This document shows positions 54,434 to 64,000 of a stretch of 64,000 nucleotides of DNA, piece by piece. The stretch spans positions 2,604,001 through 2,668,000 of the forward strand of contig CM022369.1 in the NCBI GenBank assembly GCA_011800155.1. The letters are read 5' to 3'. Source of the stretch: Flammulina velutipes (taxonomy: Eukaryota; Basidiomycota; Agaricomycetes; Agaricales; Physalacriaceae). A model generated the notes under the pieces. That model made no database searches. It was given only the letters and a program-made list of their open reading frames with translations, and was not told where the DNA came from. Positions within the stretch are counted from its first letter, which is position 1, and each line of letters begins with the position of its first letter. The translations under genes and the position numbers were made by a program.

Positions 54434-57051
54434 ATGTCTTCCCCCGTAAAAATTGACTGGTCCAAGGTCGACTCACCTGAAGAGGTTGCGTTCCGCTTTC
54501 CTAGCAGACGATCTGTGGTCTATGGTACTAAAGGTATCGTTTCTTCGAGCCAGCCTTTGGCGACAGAAGCTGGTTTAGAGATCTTGAGGAAAGGAGGCAA
54601 TGCTGGTGCGTCGACTAGCGTTCATCATGAACTTTCTCTCCAACAATTTCCATGTAGCTGATGCGGCAGTGGCCGTGTCCGTTGCTTTGAATGTCACCGA
54701 GCCAAGCTCTTGTGGTGCAGGCGGGTGCGTAACAATGCCCAATGTATGGTACCCGTCGTAACTGATAGTGTAGGGATGCTTTCTGCCTGTTCTTCGACGC
54801 CAAAACGAAACAAGTCAAAGCACTCAATGGGTCTGGACATTCCCCAGCTAAATTGACCATCGAACACGTTCGTTCGCGCGGAATCACTGGTTACAGTATC
54901 CCCGCAACCGACCTCAATTCTGTGACCGTTCCAGGTGAGTACTTCTCCCTATCGACGGGAACTGTTACCAAAGCGCTTCTGTTAGGTGCTGTGGCAGCGT
55001 GGGTAGACGCAGTGGAAATTTTCGGAAGCGGGAACGTCACTGTGGGAGATGTTTTAGCACCTGCTATCCGACTGGCAGAGGAAGGGTGAGTTGATTGACG
55101 TTACTACATTTGAATGCGGCCTGATGGATGTCGAAGCGTCCCAGTGTCTGAGATACACAGTCATGGCGTATGTCGTTCGTCTGATCCCTTCAGTAGCACT
55201 TCTAACATCGGACTATAGTGGCAGCGTGCAGAAGTACGACTTTCTAGAGTTCTTGGATCGTTGTACTGATCTCATTCAAACATTGGCAGAACCTCATAAA
55301 GACCGCGTCCCCCAATGGTGATGACATGCTTCTGAATGGACGAGCTCCCCATCCTGGAGAGGTCGTCAAATTCCCGAAGCTTGCGCAGACCTTTCGCGAA
55401 ATTTCGACGAAAGGAAAGGATGGGTTTTACAAAGGTCGCATTGCGCAGGCGATTGTCGACCTCATCAAGAGCAAAGGTGGTCTTATGGAGCTAGACGACC
55501 TAGCCAAACACGAGACGAGTTTCGTCGAGCCTATCAAGTACACATATGCCAACGAGGTATCGCTATACGAGGTGTGGGTCTTCTCTGGTGACATTCATTG
55601 TTGTCTAATTACCAGTGTAGTGTCCTCCGAACGGTCAAGGTACCGAGAGCGCCTTCGCTGCTTGCTATACAGCTGAATTCTAATAGGAATAACGGCTCTC
55701 ATGGCTCTTGGTATACTAGAGAATTTACAAGAACAGGGTACTATCAAACCATTGTTTGAGCTGGAACACAACTCTGCTGAGTATCTTCATGTCCTCGTTG
55801 AGGCGATGAGGTATGCGCATTGTCCTACGAGTACTCTGACCGTTACTAAATTATCTTCAGGCTTGCTTTTGCAGGTATGCTTCCTCCAACTTGTATCCAT
55901 TGGCTGACATCCTATCCTCTAGATAGCCAGTATTACGTGACAGACCCAGATTTCCAATACATCCCCGTCAAAGAACTTCTAAGCAAGGTTTATTCGCAAA
56001 CACTCTCGAAGATGTTAGCCCTAACTCGCCGACGAAGGAATACCTCGCATCTCGTGCCAAACTAATCGACCCGACGAAGACGAATCCGGAAGTCGTTCAT
56101 GTAAGAACTGGATTCTCGCCTGTGCGACATTCCATTGATTCCTATTGTTGTAGGGCAATCCCATCAATTCGACAGATACTGTCTATTTCTCTGGTAAGAG
56201 TTTTGTCGTTTGCTATCCGACTGTATGACGACAAGATACTACAGTGACTGATCAATGGGGAAACGCGTGCAGCTTCATTCAAAGCAACTACGCAGGCGAG
56301 TCCGCACGCGTCTATAAATCCCTGGCCTTAAACTCACGATAATCTACTAGGATTCGGAACTGCGGGTACAAACCGATCTACTGACAGTCTCGAAACATGC
56401 TAAGCGCTTTCTTTCTTCTAGCTATTCCGGATGGGTGTGGCTTCACACTTCAGAACAGAGGATCAGGATTTATCTTACAAGAAGGACATCCGAATGCCTT
56501 GGAGGTAGATAAATTTTATCGCCCTCCCTTTGACGTGCCACTGAGCAGTACACAGGGCGGGAAACGCCCTTACCACACCATCATCCCGTGCATGGCCACT
56601 CGAAATGACGAGCTGTTCCTCTGCTACGGTGTCATGGGCGGCTTCATGCAGGTTAGTTCTGCCTCCCAAGAGCGAGCGCTCCCCACTGATCTCCCCTCAG
56701 CCTCAAGGACACGTCCAAGTCCTCCTAAACATCCTCCGAGGATACACACCCCAAGCAGCCCTCGACGCACCCCGCTTCTGCATATCTGCAGGGATGCCTG
56801 ACTCGCAAACGGGGAGCACGGGCGTGGCAGGTGATATCAACAGCGAGGTGTACTTTGAAGAGGGTATTTCGGATGATGTGATTGCGAAATTGAGAGAGAT
56901 GGGCCACGACGCCCGCGCGTTGTCTGGCTTCGAGAGATCGATGGTGGGGAGGGGTCAGGTCATCCAGAAGGTCAAGAATCAGTCGGGTACGCTGGTATGG
57001 GCCGCTGGGTCAGACCCTCGTGCGGACGGACATGCTTCACCGCAAATTTGA
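54434..57051 (+). CDS. Gamma-glutamyltransferase-family protein (GGT-like Ntn hydrolase)
   Basis: About 590 residues over ten or more exons. Spliced blocks: [79 protein letters not shown], then [25 protein letters not shown] and [12 protein letters not shown]. The small subunit begins at the nucleophile Thr in [20 protein letters not shown], followed by [20 protein letters not shown] and [19 protein letters not shown]. It lacks a signal peptide or membrane anchor, so it is probably cytosolic, like the bacterial YwrD-type branch rather than secreted glutathione hydrolase. The micro-exons at 55130-55165 and 55219-55233 are needed to keep the frame. Confidence 0.87.
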
Positions 57052-57624
57052 CCTCACCTAAATGAACGAACTTTAAGTTGGATGTTAACCAGCTTTCCTC
57101 TTCGTGTCGCACAGATTGACTACGTGGCGTTCACGGTAAACAACAACGAAGAAGTTGCATGGATTATCGCATTGAACCTAACTGATGGTTACTTGTTCAG
57201 AATATAGTATCGACTTTATACTTTGCACGAACGCCTTCCAAAAGTCAATCCACTGAAAACGTGAAGTTCAAGTGCCATAGTGGTGATATGTAGTTGAAAT
57301 GGTCGCAGAAAGGAGGCTGAGTGTTACTTCGTTTTCCTTTATTACCCACACCACACGGGAAATCGCGAGTGAGAATTCTCTGAAGGCGAGAATCCCATTG
57401 TTGGTTGAAAAGGGGGTAGCTTTGGAAAGGAGCGCAAAGTTGTTCTAGGATGGCCATAGCGGGGCATACTCCTAACTATTTCGCAGAGTTTACTGTATGC
57501 AGTGATATACTATACGGTGGTGAGACCACGTACAACTGGGTAATTGTTAGTCCACATACTTGGGATGATCCTGGGAATGGTGTATCGAGTCCTTGTTGGA
57601 GTCCAACACTATGAAGATTACATT
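57052..57624. other. Convergent intergenic region, nothing recognised
   Basis: 3' flanks of the GGT-like gene (plus) and PP2C gene (minus). Confidence 0.45.
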
Positions 57625-59442
57625 CTACGAAGCCGTTCGCTGCCGACTGACAATTTTCTCAGCGACAATTTGAGGCCACAAGACGTAGCACTTACCAGCC
57701 TGCTCTCTCCGATAATTTCGAAGTGCCCTAGTCTTGTCTGCACCAGTGATCTTCCCCCACCCAGCCAAGGGTACCACAATTGCCGTAGCATTATCCTCTC
57801 CACCCAGCTCATCGACATATGACAATATGCGATCAGCAGCTTGTTTTGGATCTTTTGCGTCTCTAGCCAAGTCGACGACTTCGCTGTCGGATGCAAGAGA
57901 GGATACACCATCAGAAAAAAGGATCATGTATGCCCACTTGTTGCCTGTGGTGAGTGTCAGGTGTGCGGCGCTGCCAAGAGATGGTTGCCCGACCTTCAAG
58001 GAGCTTCGTGCGTACTTCGGGCTCAGCTGTTACTCCAAATTTCTTGAACCGCAGATCACCTAAGCTGGGAGCACGCCATTAGCATGTCGCGAGAGACCAA
58101 GAAGGTGCATACCATCGCGTATTTTCAAGTGCACCCATCCACCTAGACATTTCGTCAGTCGACAATTTATGAGGCGACGTTATCGAGCTTACCGAGATTC
58201 ACCAAACGAATCAGTAATCAATGAAGAGCCCATCATTCGTCGCAGGCGAATCGATTCAATTCTAGCATCTGCGTGATGTTTCTCTGTCATTGGGAATACG
58301 TCGCCTCCAGTTGACCCTAGAATAACTCGAGTGTCTCTACAGAATAAGCGAAGAGAAGACAATGTGGGACGTAGAGACTTACCCACAGTGTGCGACAGTC
58401 AACGATACTTTTTCCGCCGCAAAGAATGGGACATGAGGTGTGTCAAGAGATTGGATGAGCGCTACAGATGCTGTTGCCCCGCATGACTGTGCTACTTTAT
58501 CGATAGATAGCTGGCGGTCAACCTGTCATGCATGTAAGATTCGGAATGGCATGGCTGGTAAGGCGATAGAAACGAACCTCGAAGAACGCTTGAGTTGCTC
58601 GTGCTTCCAAGTCGTAAAAATGAGGATTTTGTGGGTCTTCAATCCAAGGAGCGAGGGCTCCTCCTCTCCAACGTTTGAAGTAGCCTCCAAGTTCGCTGAT
58701 CCATGCGTACAGCTCGGGTATGTCCTCTTTATTTGCGGACTCTAGTAGACCATGAAGCTCTTGTCGAAGATATTGAGATACGGCGGAACCACCATGGCTG
58801 GAAGATGCATTAGATAAGTCTTTGGATATATTAACAAGTCGACGCACCCATCATACAGTCCGATGAACGTGAGTTGGTCGGAAAGTAAACGTCCATTTGC
58901 GGTAGGATCCCAGTCTATATGATGAGACCTCTTGACGTTCTCCCGCAGCTCTTCGGGGTCTATGGATAGGGTAGCAAACGCGTAAAAGTCCTCTTGATGA
59001 CTACAATTCTGATTAGGTTGGAATATAACAGCAGCAGCAGGCAACATACCCTCGAGTGCCTCGAGAATTAGCAACACCGATTATTTTGGGTGACGCGAGA
59101 GGTATGCGAATCATTCCACCACCGCCTGAGTAGCAGTAAGATTGGATAGACATCTATAAAATTACAGATACACACCAGGAGTCACCGAGCGCACATAGTC
59201 ATGATACTTTGCGACATGTTGAAGCCTGGAGAGTCTGTGGAAGGCTCTAGCCGGTCTTGAGATATGCAGAGCCATTGCAGACGTTCAGGAGCGTTGTGGG
59301 CTGTAGCAGCATCACCAGGCAGCGACGAGCAGCGTGAAAGCAGGCTTGCAGCGCGATGAACGCGTTCCCCAGCAATTAATGGTCGTCGACGTAAGAATAC
59401 AAGCCAAAGCGATAGGGCCGACGGCACTCTAACTCTTACCAT
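57625..59442 (-). CDS. PP2C-type Ser/Thr phosphatase, probably mitochondrial (Ptc5/Ptc6-like)
   Basis: About 500 residues. ATG at 59442 gives an Arg-rich, acid-poor leader (MVRVRVPSALSLWLVFLRRR), consistent with mitochondrial import. PP2C motifs in order: GVANSRGHQEDFYAF (metal-binding Asp), LTFIGLYDG|HGGSAVSQYL, VSLTVAHCGDTRVIL, MGALENTR|GLGDLRFKKF, WAYMILFSDGVSSLASD and YVDELGGEDNATAIVVPLAG. All metal-ligand aspartates of these motifs are present. Yeast Ptc5 and Ptc6 dephosphorylate pyruvate dehydrogenase and mitophagy factors; the branch here looks nearest Ptc6. The start almost touches that of the cyclophilin gene on the other strand. Confidence 0.82.
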
Positions 59443-59446
59443 CAAC

Positions 59447-61397
59447 ATGGGCCACGGAAATTCCAACAAGCTCTACATCACCCACGAAGAGCACTCGGGA
59501 AAGTTTGGCTGGCATTCCTCGTCGACGGGATACAAAGCGTGCGCTCTGCTCGTCTACTGCTTGTACAAATCTCATTATCCCTTCAGAAAGACTGAAGCTC
59601 CCCATAACGGCGTCAGGACACCCTTCAACTGCTGCGCGCTCTCGTATCAGCCATTTGAGCACCCCGTATGTGCCAGAAATGCTGACGGCACTGGCTATGT
59701 CTACGATCTCGTCAACATCATTCCTTGGTTAAAGTGCGTAGCTCTACTCTTCCAACCACTCGTCTAACATTCGTGCAGACAGCATAACAATACCAATCCC
59801 ATAACAAAAGAGCCGCTGCAGCCCTCAGACCTCATCAGCCTCAATTACTCGCGCAAAGAGGCTACTGGCGAGATCCACGACCCCATATCCTTCAAGCCAT
59901 TCAGCGAACACTCGCACATTGTCGCCATTGCCACAACGGGCAACGTCTTTCTCGCAGATAGCATAAAAGGTGGAAAGGACCTCATTGACGATGTTCCGTT
60001 CAAAAAGTGCGCATCTTCTCCCCTCATTCTATAATCATCTAACGCGCAATTAGAACCGATGTCATAACACTCCAAAACCCTCACGGACTCCCCCCTGCGT
60101 CCGTTGCTACGAAAACCGCATCCACCTCTGCTGCAGTGCAGCCCACCAAGCCCACTCCAGCGGTGCAACCGCCTAAAGCCAAAGAGGCCTTGCCATGTAT
60201 GTACTTCAAGCTTCACAACTCAATCCCACTAAATCATCACTTAGGGAATGTATCCCCATACTCCAATGGTCTTCCTGGTGCTTCTTTAACATCTACATCT
60301 ATCGATCCCCTCCAAACTTCGACCAAACTCGTCTGGGATGAGGTGCGTTCCGTGGCTCTAGCCAGCCCTCGTCTAATCTTGTTTTCAGGAAGAACTGATG
60401 TTCGAAGAAATCTCAAACCCTCCGAAAGGAAAAGGCAAGGAGAAAGATGTCGGTAAGCGACGTGCGTACGTGCGTGTAGTCACCAGCTTGGGCGGTAGCA
60501 GCTTGAATTTGGAGCTTTTTTGCGACAAGGTATTCAATTCGCCATAACATTATTTCTCGGCCAAGTGACACTTCATTTTCATTAGGCGCCGAAGACATGC
60601 TATAACTTCTTGATGCTTGCCCGGGCTGGCAAATACGAAAATTGTTTGTTCCATCGACTGGTCCCAGGCTTCATGATACAAACTGGAGACCCAACTGGCA
60701 CAGGATCTGGCGGAGAATCATTTTGGGGAACACCATTCCGGGATGAGTATGATTTGAAGAATGCGGCATCGCACGACAGTCGTGGTGTAGTCGCTATGGC
60801 CAACAAGGGAGCGGGGACAAATGGGTATGTTCGTCTTTTCATTCTTCATGTTCTGTGCTAACAACCTCATAGCTCCCAGTTCTACTTCACTTTTAAACCA
60901 GCCACACATCTCGACAAAAAGCATACAGTCTTTGGCAAGCTTGTCGGCGGCGAAGACGTGCTGGATGCACTGGAACGACTTCCCAGAAAAGAGGGCACCG
61001 AACGTCCTAGTAAACAAGTCCGAATAACAGAGATCATTATGTACGTGCTACCACGTCTCTGCCTAATCTTTGTCGTCCTAATTGTTTCTCTAGCTATCAA
61101 GACCCGTTCCAGGAGTGGAAGACGCGTCTGACCAACAAGCTTGCCAAACGGGCTGCAGCAGAGAGCGGACGGCTAGAGGGGTCTGACAAGAAGAGTAAAG
61201 GGGACGATATAAATTGGTTTGGCACGAAAGTGGGTACGCAGGCTGCTGCTGTGGGAGCGTCGCCAAGTGTTGGCGTTGGGAAGTATCTCGGTGCACCCGC
61301 GGCAGCGGCGGTGAAAAGACCAGCACCGCCTACAGCAGCGTCTGAAGAGCCGACGAAGAAGCGGAAGCTGGGCTTTGGGAACTTTGATGGATGGTAG
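59447..61397 (+). CDS. U-box cyclophilin, PPIL2/Cyp60 type peptidyl-prolyl isomerase
   Basis: About 550 residues. Starts [20 protein letters not shown]. The N-terminal U-box shows [20 protein letters not shown] and [20 protein letters not shown], with [18 protein letters not shown]. After a Pro/Ala linker comes the cyclophilin: [60 protein letters not shown] and [20 protein letters not shown]. Catalytic Arg (FHR), Gln (MIQTGD) and Phe are present; the usual active-site Trp is replaced by His (THLD). The C-terminal tail is Lys/Ala-rich with a likely nuclear signal (KKRKLGFG). The human orthologue is a spliceosome-associated ubiquitin ligase. Exon edges are inferred. Confidence 0.88.
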
Positions 61398-62216
61398 TGT
61401 TGGGGAGAATATAATTTGTTGTACATGGTTCACTCTACCATTTTATAGGACGATTTCACCTGCATCCGCGTAGCGCATAAGTCGGACGACCTGTATGGTG
61501 GTAAGGCTGTTAATGAAGTCGTTCGCTAAGTCACCTTGCTCGTCAAGGTTCCTTCGTTTGTGATAATTCAGCGCTCAGCCGCCGGGTCCGACATCACAAA
61601 TAAGTACAAACCGGCGGATTGCGCCACACATCATTCTGACGGTATACAATATTAACCACTGCAGCTGCGTAGGTTCCCAATTTATCATGTCACTTTATGT
61701 AAAGCTACTGAATTTATGTCAATACCCTAATCACTGTCAATGCTCTTGTTTGCGGCTTCAACATCCCTCATCCAATAAGTGGCGCTGTTGTCGCTGAGCC
61801 CATAATGTCAGACTAATGTTCAGAAAAACACTAACATCACTCTGCAGACTCAGCCACTCAATGCGAAACAAGCAAGGTTGTGCGCCGCCGTAGGCGGCAC
61901 TTCCCGAGTGGGGATTGAATGCTTTTATAAGTACTGTTGACGGACCTTTGGAACATTGGCATGATCGATGAGCATGTCAGGGAGGCCGATCGGAAAGTCG
62001 GACCGGTACGTCACTAGAGTCACGTCTTCAATGAGTCACACAAACAACAGAATGGGTATCAAATCACTTTCCACACAGACAGGGAAAAAAAGTATAGGTT
62101 AATGCAGAATATGTGAAAGACCAGAACTGAGTAAGTAGAATATGCATAAGAGGAGGATGGACCCTTTGGCCTTGATTATGGTTTCCCATCGACAATAATA
62201 AAATATTCAATGCGCC
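61398..62216. other. Intergenic, one GC-rich hairpin
   Basis: About 800 bases between the cyclophilin gene and the end of the coiled-coil gene. Only a short perfect hairpin (GCCGCC-gta-GGCGGC, 61898-61912) stands out. No tRNA, snRNA or protein motif recognised. Confidence 0.5.
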
Positions 62217-64000
62217 TTTGCTGCAAGCGCCTCCGTCAGGCGATTCAGATCTTCCTGCAATCTATAAAAAAGAAATCAGTTCGCGGTCCTATGGAAAGAA
62301 AAGAGAAACGTACGCCTTAATCTGCTCCGCATCCTCCTCCCGCTCCTTCTCCATATAATCCATCTCCATAGCCTTCCTCATGACTTCCTGGCGCGCCTGC
62401 TCAACGCTAGATTCAGACGCTTCCAGCCTCGCCACCAGCGCCTTCAGCGCCTTCTCATGTTCAGCCGTAAGGTCACCAATCTTAAGATTATGAGCCTCAT
62501 GCATGCGCGCCAACTCCTCCTTCGTAACACCAGGAGACTGCGGCGGAGCCGGCACCCCATTACTCTTCGGCGCCGGCTGCTCAGCGGCGAGCGTAGCCTT
62601 AAGCGTCGATATCTCTCCCTCCAAATCAGACAACTTGATCTGAAGATCAGACTTCTCCCTGGCGAACGTTGTAATGTCCTCGTCGTGCGTAGCGCGGAGC
62701 TTAGTCAACTCGTTGGCGCGTTCCTTCGCAGCGTCCTCCAGCTCCTGCGAGTGTTTCTTCGACATCTCAGTGAGGGACTCTTTAGTCAGAGCGAGGATCT
62801 CGTTGGACGCCTGGAGGTCATCCTTGGTATGCGAGAGCTCCGTAGTCAAGCGAACGAGCTCCTCGGCGGCCTCTGGAGAGGTGGTCGGCGTGGATGCCAG
62901 CGCAGCGCGAGCCTGGTCCCGTTGGTCCGTCAACGACGCGATACTCGACTTGGACGCCTCATACGCAGCCTTGGTCTTCGCCAAATCATCCTGCGTCGCC
63001 TTCAACTCGAGGCTAAGCTTGCTGATCTGTTTCTCGAAGCCGTGGCTTAGAGACTCAAGAGCCGTCTCATGCTCCTTCCTGAGGTCCTCCAAAGCAGAGT
63101 TGTGGTTCGCTGTCATTTGGCTCGTCGTCGAGTCAAAATTCAGGCGAACGCCATTAAGATCTTCGCGGTGGTGTTCCATAGCTTCGGACTACAGAGCACA
63201 CATCAGCATTGGGAATGAAAGTAAAGTTATGACTGTTTTTCCCACCTTTGCGCGTTCGAAAGCCTCCTGCAAAAGCTTCTCATGCTCCGCCTTCACAGCA
63301 TCAACTTTGGCATTGTACTGTGCTTCTTGGCCCTGGCAGACAAATCATTAGCACAAATTTGAGAGAATCTCGCTGGACAAACCTCAAGCTCAGTCGTAAC
63401 CTTCTGAAGTTGTTCGGACAGCTCCTTCTCCTTCGCAAGGTAGCGTTGTTCAGCTTCGTTCAGGGCTTTTGCATGTGCCTCAGTTGCCGCGGTAGATTCA
63501 GCCTTGGTGGTCTCGTGGGCAGCCTGAGCGCCGCCCAACTCCTCCGTCAATGACTCCAGCTGGGCAACAACCTTGGCCTGGTCGTCAGCAGCTAGCTTCA
63601 AGGCATCAGCGTGCTCTCCCTTCGTGGTCTCAATCGTAGCCAACAACTCCGCCTCTTTAGCTTGTGCATCTTTCAGTGCCTGTTCCGTAGCAGCCTTAGC
63701 CTCGGTGAGTTCCTGCTGAATCGCCTTGAGCGTGGCAGCCGACTTCTCCCGCTCGTCCTCCAACACATCCCGACTCTCCTTCAACTCCAGAATCTCAATT
63801 TCCAACTCAGATACCTTAGTCGCACTCTCCGCCTTCTCCCCCTGGAGCACAGCGATTTGATCCTCGAGAGTCGCCACAGCGCCGGATTGGTTCTCCAGGA
63901 GGGTGATCCTCTCAACGGCTTCAGCCAGCGCCTTGGAATGGGCGGATTTCAGCGCTTCGGTCTCAGCTTGGATAGCCGCAAAGTCGGCTTGCGCCTTTAG
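62217..64000 (-). CDS. Long coiled-coil protein (C-terminal part; continues past the right edge)
   Basis: The visible 530 or so residues are almost wholly heptad-like, rich in Glu, Lys, Ala and Leu: SELEIEILELKESRDVLEDE, LLATIETTKGEHADALKLAA, NEAEQRYLAKEKELSEQLQK, EHETALESLSHGFEKQISKL. A single break at QPAPKSNGVPAPPQSPGVTK (about 62530-62590) separates a final coiled coil ending LNRLTEALAAKAH. Introns lie at about 63190-63245, 63333-63383 and 62261-62312. It is a cytoskeletal or scaffold-type protein; sequence alone gives no specific family. The N-terminus is outside the window. Confidence 0.75.

Noticed and set aside
61890..61925. CRISPR-like repeat or small RNA, from the GCCGCC/GGCGGC hairpin and the nearby GTGGGGATTGAATG
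   Set aside because: Single occurrence, no repeat-spacer pattern, eukaryotic context.
62457..63351. Plus-strand open frames opposite the coiled-coil gene
   Set aside because: Low-complexity Ser/Arg/Leu mirror of the Glu/Lys-rich coding strand; not an independent gene.
1..64000. A prophage, insertion sequence or bacterial-style defence island
   Set aside because: No transposase, integrase, terminal inverted repeats or prokaryotic genes were found; all genes are eukaryotic with spliceosomal introns.

Overview
The window is nuclear DNA of a filamentous fungus, most likely a basidiomycete of the mushroom type. Almost every gene is cut by several introns of about 45-60 bases with GT..AG ends. 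Genes lie tens to hundreds of bases apart on both strands, and the protein set is fungal throughout. There is no operon structure, CRISPR array or bacterial-type signal. Gene models were spliced by eye from conserved protein motifs, so exon edges away from those motifs are approximate.

Layout. 1-7.4 kb: NRDE2 (partial, minus), NIP7, a zinc alcohol dehydrogenase, a U2 snRNA gene, a mitochondrial carrier and a NadR/Ttd14-type P-loop ATPase. 7.5-13.4 kb: an RNA-dependent RNA polymerase that looks damaged (frameshift and missing C-terminus), followed after about 60 bases by an intact Upf1/SDE3-like SF1 helicase. 13.5-18.1 kb: a DXD glycosyltransferase and pyruvate kinase. 18.8-23.6 kb: a single-copy 'rvt' cellular reverse transcriptase and an MRH4-like DEAD-box helicase. 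24-31 kb: a TM7S3/TM198-like membrane protein, a small orphan protein, an MFS sugar transporter and the tiny MIM2. 31-36.4 kb: a PPR protein, VPS20, a tRNA-like locus and a forkhead factor.

36.8-52.9 kb is the most suggestive block. An ABCC transporter and an IucA/IucC-type NRPS-independent siderophore (NIS) synthetase diverge from one 724-base promoter. That promoter holds an exact ATCTGATAA, the consensus bound by iron-responsive GATA repressors of fungi. Two more copies, in opposite orientations, lie just past the NIS gene. Then come WRAP73/WDR8, a wrecked MFS gene and its intact DHA1-type paralogue. I infer a hydroxycarboxylate-siderophore locus: synthetase plus transporter(s) under iron control.

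53-64 kb is housekeeping: mitochondrial uS17, prefoldin subunit 6, a gamma-glutamyltransferase-family enzyme, a mitochondrial-type PP2C, a U-box cyclophilin (PPIL2/Cyp60), and the C-terminal part of a long coiled-coil protein running off the right edge.

Several genes concern RNA silencing or non-standard polymerases (NRDE2, RdRP, SF1 helicase, rvt) and fall within 22 kb. Their closeness may be chance. Only the RdRP-helicase pair is tight enough to suggest a functional link.
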